A stretch of DNA of 64,000 nt from NCBI GenBank assembly GCA_034387635.1, contig JAOANU010000015.1, forward strand, positions 310,001-374,000. Direction: 5' to 3'. Numbering within the stretch: position 1 is the stretch's first letter; each line of letters begins with the position of its first letter. Made by a program: the position numbers and the translations under genes. The notes beneath the pieces were generated by a model that was given only the letters and a program-made list of their open reading frames with translations, was not told where the DNA came from and searched no databases. Positions 59,172 to 64,000 of the stretch are shown here, in pieces. The DNA comes from Rhodosporidiobolus odoratus. Lineage: Eukaryota; Basidiomycota; Microbotryomycetes; Sporidiobolales; Sporidiobolaceae.

Positions 59172-60560
59172 TCATAGTGGTGGAACAAAGCTTGGGAAGG
59201 CAAGACCGGAAAGGAGGGCCAAGTATAGGGGATGATGTCGTGTTTGCGGCAGTCGTCCTCGAAGTTCGTCGATGAGGAAGGATGGAAACTCGTAGCCGTC
59301 GTGCAGCCGGAACGTGTGCAAGTGTGGGAGATATTCGACGAGGTCCGAGAACACAGACAAGTCCCATATATCTTCGAAGTCCCAAAGCTCCAGGGAAAGA
59401 TGCTCCAGTGCGGGAAATTGGGTGCGGTCGATGGTCTTGAGCGACGGGATAAATGGTACCGGCGTGACCGAAAATATCGAGCTGCCGTAAGTTCTGGAAG
59501 ACTGTGTTTTCGAACGTAGGGTCCCGGTAGACGTTCGTCCAGAGAGTCTCGGTGTGGAAGGACGCGAGGTTGAGCGATCTGAGGGTCGGTCCAAATACGG
59601 AGGCCAATGCCAAATGGCTGGAATGAAAGAGCGGGCTGGTGAGGGTGAGTCGATGGAGTGGTGCTGGAGTACGTAGTTCTTCCGTGATGGCGGTCAGGTC
59701 GAAGGCGAGGTGCTCTTCCTCCTCTTCGTCTTGAAATGATATGCTCAGCTCGTATAGGGTCACTATGCTGAAGACTTCTGCCAATCCACCTACGCCGCGC
59801 TCAAAATTGGCAGCTTTGAAGCGAAGGGACAAGTGACGAAGACTGCGCCAGCTCTGGACCAGACGCTGGACACGCGACGGTGGATAGAGATACAGATCGA
59901 GGGCTGGCACTCTGCGAGCCAAAGCGTGCAGGATCGTGGCCGGGTGTTGAGTCAGAGTACGGGCACAGGCGAACGATCCCACCGAAGCGTACAGTGCTCC
60001 GACACCGACGATGGTCTCCTCGTGGATAGTGAGACGATGTAGTTTCGGGGCGCGGGGCGCTAGTGCGAGTGCCGTGGTGTATGCAGCATTGTCGCTTCCG
60101 TCGAGGACAAGCTCCGAGGAATGGGTCCATCGAGACGGCGAGACGCGCACCTGGAAGTTGACGTCGGCTTGTGAAGCTTTGAGGACCGGACATCGAGCCC
60201 CATCAGCCGGCACGGCGTACCGAGCTTTACTCGAGTTGATTCAGGTCTCGCGCGCCTTGAACCTAAACGGCCCGACCAAGTCCATCCACTCTTTTGAGCA
60301 CCGAAAGAGAGCTCCAAGACTCTGCGCATGTCGCTGCTTGGTCTGCTTATAAAGCATCTGTGCATCTCCGGGCAGACTGCGTGACGGACTGTGAACCAAT
60401 TTGGCCATCCCCCGCTCGAAAACCTCGTCTTGAAGCGCGACCAACTCGACGATGCGTTTCGTTAGTTCGCCTGGAAGGTCATTGATAGTGCGTCGGGGTA
60501 GCGCGGCGGTGTCAGCGGTTGTGCGGTCGCTGCTGTGATGAGAAAGAGTAGCGGATGGAC
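59172..60560 (-). pseudogene. F-box/LRR-like gene with an in-frame stop and a frame change
   Basis: An F-box-like start (INDLPGELTKRIVELVALQD, near 60430-60490) runs into SLGALFRCSKEWMDLVGPF, typical of basidiomycete F-box proteins, followed by leucine-rich segments (RVPALDLYLYPPSRVQRLVQ, SWRSLRHLSLRFKAANFERG, PTLRSLNLASF, NLRQLDIFG). Two defects: a TGA at 60241-60243 between ARET and INSSKARYAV in the same frame; and around 59448-59470 the frame changes, LDIFGHAG continuing as PSLKTIDRTQFPALEHLSLE in the +1 frame to a stop at 59172. A 33-nt intron could remove the TGA and a 67-nt intron with a poor donor could bridge the second, but the latter would delete a leucine-rich repeat. The start codon is unclear. 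Either a pseudogene or a gene with unusual splicing or sequence errors. Confidence 0.6.
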
Positions 60561-60761
60561 TCAGCGAACACTCACTGGGAAGGGCTGCAAGAAGTACGTA
60601 CGCTTTTTTATAATCGTCACGAATCTATGAGTATACGTGATACTCGCAAGCTTGTTCTAGAGCGGCAGGTAGACGAGGGAAACCGGCAACTGATGAAGTT
60701 GCGGAGGTTGATCGCCTCTATCTCCCGTCGATATACAATCTAGTACACATACGAGGCAGCT

Positions 60762-61368
60762 ATGGCATACAGCAAAGACGACTTCACCGGTGCACGCTTC
60801 AGCAAGCCAGCCGAGCCATCCACCTCTTCCTCATCTGCCGTCGACGGAGAAAACACCACACCGACGGGAGTCAAGCCTGCAGACTACACAAACACTCTGC
60901 GAGGACGAGGAGCCCATACCGAGTTTGCCGATCCCTGTGCTGTGGCAAGAGAGGTTCGTTGCCACTTTGCTTTTCTTCCCCATCAAGGTGGGGGAAATTG
61001 ACTGCTTGATCTCGTGCAGGAAAGCATGAAATGCCTGAACGACAACGCTTACGACAAAGCAAAATGCACCGATGCACGTCCTCGTCTATCTGCCTCTTCG
61101 CCCATCAGCGGATAGGCAAAACTGACCCCTCCTCGTTCTCCTTTCCCGACAGTTCTTCATGGCAGTGAGTTTACCCTTACGCCTTCATGCGTCAAGGATC
61201 TTTGCGCTGACATTGCTCACACACCTTCCAGTATCGCGACTGCAAGAAGACTTGGGCGCGTTGCTGCTGTTCTCATTCGCGCTCGCTATGCTGACGCTCG
61301 CTGTCTATGACGACCCGCAGCTCGAACAGCGACGAGAAGACCGTCGAGCAGGCAAGGACGTCGCCTAG
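60762..61368 (+). CDS. COX23: COX23-like twin-cysteine mitochondrial protein (109 aa)
   Basis: Intermembrane-space CHCH protein needed for cytochrome c oxidase assembly, imported by the Mia40 route. Five exons join in phase: 60762-60953, 61020-61073, 61153-61164 (12 nt), 61232-61255 (24 nt), 61321-61368, giving 330 nt. The product ends ESMKCLNDNAYDKAKCTDFF, MAYRDCKKTWLEQRREDR, RAGKDVA, matching the Cox23 pattern with the second pair C-X9-C (CTDFFMAYRDC). The N-terminal 64 residues are disordered. Two introns begin with GC rather than GT (61074 gcacgt, 61256 gcgcgt), which the perfectly conserved joined product supports. Confidence 0.88.
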
Positions 61369-61639
61369 TCGACGACCAACGACACCGGGCCGTAATGTTC
61401 GTCGGTTTCCTCTTACATACCTCGACAAATGGTTGACCTGAACCTCTTGCAACCTCTAGCTGTTGTAAAATAAGCGCTCATGCCTGCACTGCAAACACCG
61501 TTGCCAGCTACGCGATACCCTGATACCTCAGTTGGAGAAACTAAGCCTTGACTTGCTCAATGGTTTTCTCGGACGGCTTCTACCTTCCGGTTTAACAGCT
61601 TCATCGATTGTGCACTGCACTTATTAAAACCTGTTTCGC

Positions 61640-64000
61640 TCAGTACACCCTTTCTCCCGCCTTCCTCCGCTTCGTGAACTCACCCGGCCCAAACCCTCTC
61701 GGACCTAGCGCCTCATCCACAACCTTCATCACCGCAATGACCCTCTCCTCCTCCCAATGCCTCCCTGCAACCTGCACCCCGATTGGCAACCCCTCCATCT
61801 CCTCCGCGTCATACACACCGCCAGGTCCGTATACTCGCGCTTCGACGAGCTTGCTCCCCGGGGCGGCTTGTTGGCGAGACCACCAGGATGGGGTGAGGGC
61901 GTCTTTAGTGGCGGAGACGAAGGTGACGGGGACGAGGCCGACCGAGGAGTCGATGATGTTCCAGAGGATCGTTCCTGCGCACAGGGGGCGTCATTTCTGG
62001 TCGGGGGAAGAACAGAAATTCTGACGAACCGATAGCGAGGGGAGAGAGGTTCCAGGTGGAGTTGTGCTTCAAGGCGGGGGTAGCTTGAGGAGCGCAGATG
62101 ACAGTGTCGAAGTCGTGTTCTTCCCAGAGCTGGACAGAGATAAATAGTCAACACTTGCGAAAGAAGCAGCACACTGCGGAAAACCCACTTGTTTGCGCGC
62201 TTTCGACACGTAAATGTCTCTGTGAACGGGCGAATGTGTCAGTAGATTGCGAGTCGCGTGCGGAAAGAAACCCGAAAGCTGCGCACCGCTTATGCTGCCA
62301 TTCCTGCAACTCGGTCACGCTCTTTCCCCTCGACACCCTCAACAGCCTCGCGAGCTTGTCATCCCCGAGCACACTCTCCACAATCCAAGCGATGACATTG
62401 CGCAGGAAAGACGGGAGACGGGGACCGAAGGTGACAAGCCACAGCGACGACTCTTGAGGGTCTCCTTGCAAGCCCGACAGGAGGGTTTCGTCTGTGCAGT
62501 GCCATAGAGAGTGAGTGGGGGCCGCCATAAGGAGTAAGTAAGCACCTACAGCGTCCGGCAGATGTGAGGGCGACGAAGAGCTCCATAGCTTCCAAGGCTG
62601 TTGAGCATGGTCAGCATGAGGCGACAAAGACAAAAAAGAAAGGAACGAACGATTCGGTGGCGAAAACTCGATGCATTGGTGGCCTTGCCTGCGCAGGGCT
62701 TCGACGGTCTCGAGGACCGCCCGTTCGCAAGCGGGAGAAGCGTGACAAAACCCGTCTGCGAAGTTCAACCGGCGAAAGCATCAGCTTCGTCCTTGCGACC
62801 GTTGCACGATGCTGGGACGTACCCGTCACGAAGTAGCCGACTTTCAGCCGCTTCGGCAGCTTGACCTCGCGATAAGGCAGCGGAATCACGTTCTGCGTCT
62901 TGGCCAGCTCGACGGAACCATCGAAGAGCACGCGGTGTATGAGCTCGAGGTCCGCCACGCTTCGGCCGATGCCGCCCATAGATACGTTGACGACCTCCGA
63001 GCCGGGGTTTGAGGCTCGACAGCCGCGACTGGAGATGCGGCCTTTGCAGGGTTTCAAGGCGAAGCATCCGGAAAAGTGTGCAGGGATGCGAAGAGAGCCG
63101 CCACTGCAAGCGAAGGCGTATCAGTGTGAGCTAGGAGGGCTCATGAAAGGACGAAATACATGCGCACACATCGCTGCCAATGCCCAGCGGAGAGCCATCG
63201 CTGGAGAGAAGGCCAGCTTCGCCGCCGCTGCTGCCACCAGTCGTTCGGGTGGGGTCATAAGGGTTGCGTGTGATGCCGAAGAGCGGGTTCGCACACTCGA
63301 AAGAAAGCATCGTCTGCGGGACATTCGTCTTGACGAAGGGGATGCCGCCCGCTCTGCGGAGAAGTTTGACGAGAGAAGCGTCTTTCTTCGCAGGGTCGTT
63401 AATCTGATGAGTAAAGCCGATGGTCGAGTCGACGTCTTTGACATTGATTTGATCCTTGAGGCTGACGGGAACGCCATGTACTGGTGTTTGTGTACTGAGT
63501 CAGCACCTCCGCTACCTTACAAGCGGCGGAGTTGCAAGACGAGTGGAGGCTCACAGGGTCCGATAACCTGGCCTGTCCTCTCAAAGTCTGCATCAAGATT
63601 TTGCGCAGCTTTGAGAGCATGAGAGTACATGATCTCGCTAAGAACGTTGTGGTCCAGCTGGGATCTGGAAGAAGAACCGATGTAGACGAGCAGGACGTTG
63701 CTGGCGGTCCATCCCGGACGACGGGTGCGGATGCTGCCAAGAGTACGTAGTGTCCTCAGTAGATCGTCGCGATTGGAAGCTGACAGCACTCTGCCGAGAC
63801 AGGTGCCGGCGAATGAAGGATTCGAGCGTACTTGTCAACGATCTGAGGGGCCGTGGCGCTCAGAATGGCGCTCTCTAGCTCTGCCGTGATGTCCGCTGCA
63901 TACTTGTCCAGGAGCTTCTGTCCAACATCAAGAGCTATTTGTCGTTCGGTGCTGCTCGAGATAAAAGCGGTTCAAGAGCCCGAGAAAAGTGGCAGGAATA
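61640..64000 (-). CDS. Amidase-signature family hydrolase (5' end at or beyond window edge)
   Basis: Ser-cisSer-Lys hydrolase cleaving amides (acetamidase/fatty-acid-amide-hydrolase-like fungal group). Pieces in order: LLDKYAADITAELESAILSA, SEIMYSHALKAAQNLDADFE, the catalytic Lys in GVPVSLKDQINVKD with STIGFTHQ, NPYDPTRTTGGSSGGEAGLL and SDGSPLGIGSDVGGSLRIPA (nucleophile and cis-Ser), FALKPCKGRISSRG, VSMGGIGRSVADLELIHRVL, then C-terminal exons to APGSKLVEARVYGPGGVYDA, EEMEGLPVGVQVAGRHWEEE and stop at 61640-61642. All triad motifs look intact. At the right edge the frame hits a stop just upstream of the first recognisable exon, so an intron and the start lie at or beyond 64000. Substrate unknown. 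Confidence 0.9.

Overview
This is a gene-dense, intron-rich nuclear segment from a fungus. The evidence is many spliced genes with short introns (about 45-120 nt, favoured donors gtgcgt, gtatgt and gttcgt), clear GC richness, codon choice favouring C or G at third positions, and fungal gene families (NCE101, URA3, PMT4, KGD2, SNT2, COX23). Intron density, GC bias and protein style fit a basidiomycete red yeast (Pucciniomycotina, Rhodotorula/Rhodosporidium-like). That placement is inference, not proven. I saw no rRNA, tRNA, CRISPR array, virus or intact transposon.

Left part (1-15 kb): the 3' end of a multi-pass membrane protein gene; an ELYS-domain nucleoporin-like gene (-); KGD2, the E2 subunit of 2-oxoglutarate dehydrogenase (+); two unrecognised minus-strand genes (703 aa, and about 600 aa with an apparent reading-frame break); then a 3.6-kb stretch with two rearranged relics of a KGD2-like gene; then a small single-span membrane protein in five exons.

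Middle (15-38 kb): a large SNT2-type chromatin reader (-), an SLC35F-like transporter (+), a decayed fragment of a sugar transporter followed by an intact sugar transporter (-), mitochondrial asparaginyl-tRNA synthetase (+), HMG-CoA synthase ERG13 (+), protein O-mannosyltransferase PMT4 (+), and a gene-poor stretch with a degenerate minisatellite.

Right part (38-64 kb): a TRAIP-like RING/coiled-coil protein (+), URA3 (-), a GH15 enzyme with a trehalase-type N-domain (+), NCE101 (+), an O-fucosyltransferase-like type II membrane protein (-), a BRPF/NTO1-type PHD-bromodomain-PWWP scaffold (-), ABP1 (+), a damaged F-box/LRR gene (-), COX23 (+), and an amidase running off the right edge (-).

Most genes are unrelated housekeeping functions and there is no metabolic cluster. 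Points to look at: rearranged relics of two genes whose intact copies lie within a few kb, with shifted intron positions; GC-AG introns and 12-17 nt microexons; two chromatin readers in one window; an unusual Gly/Ala hydrophobic segment in ABP1; and two genes with apparent frame breaks. I found no convincing new defence or mobile system.
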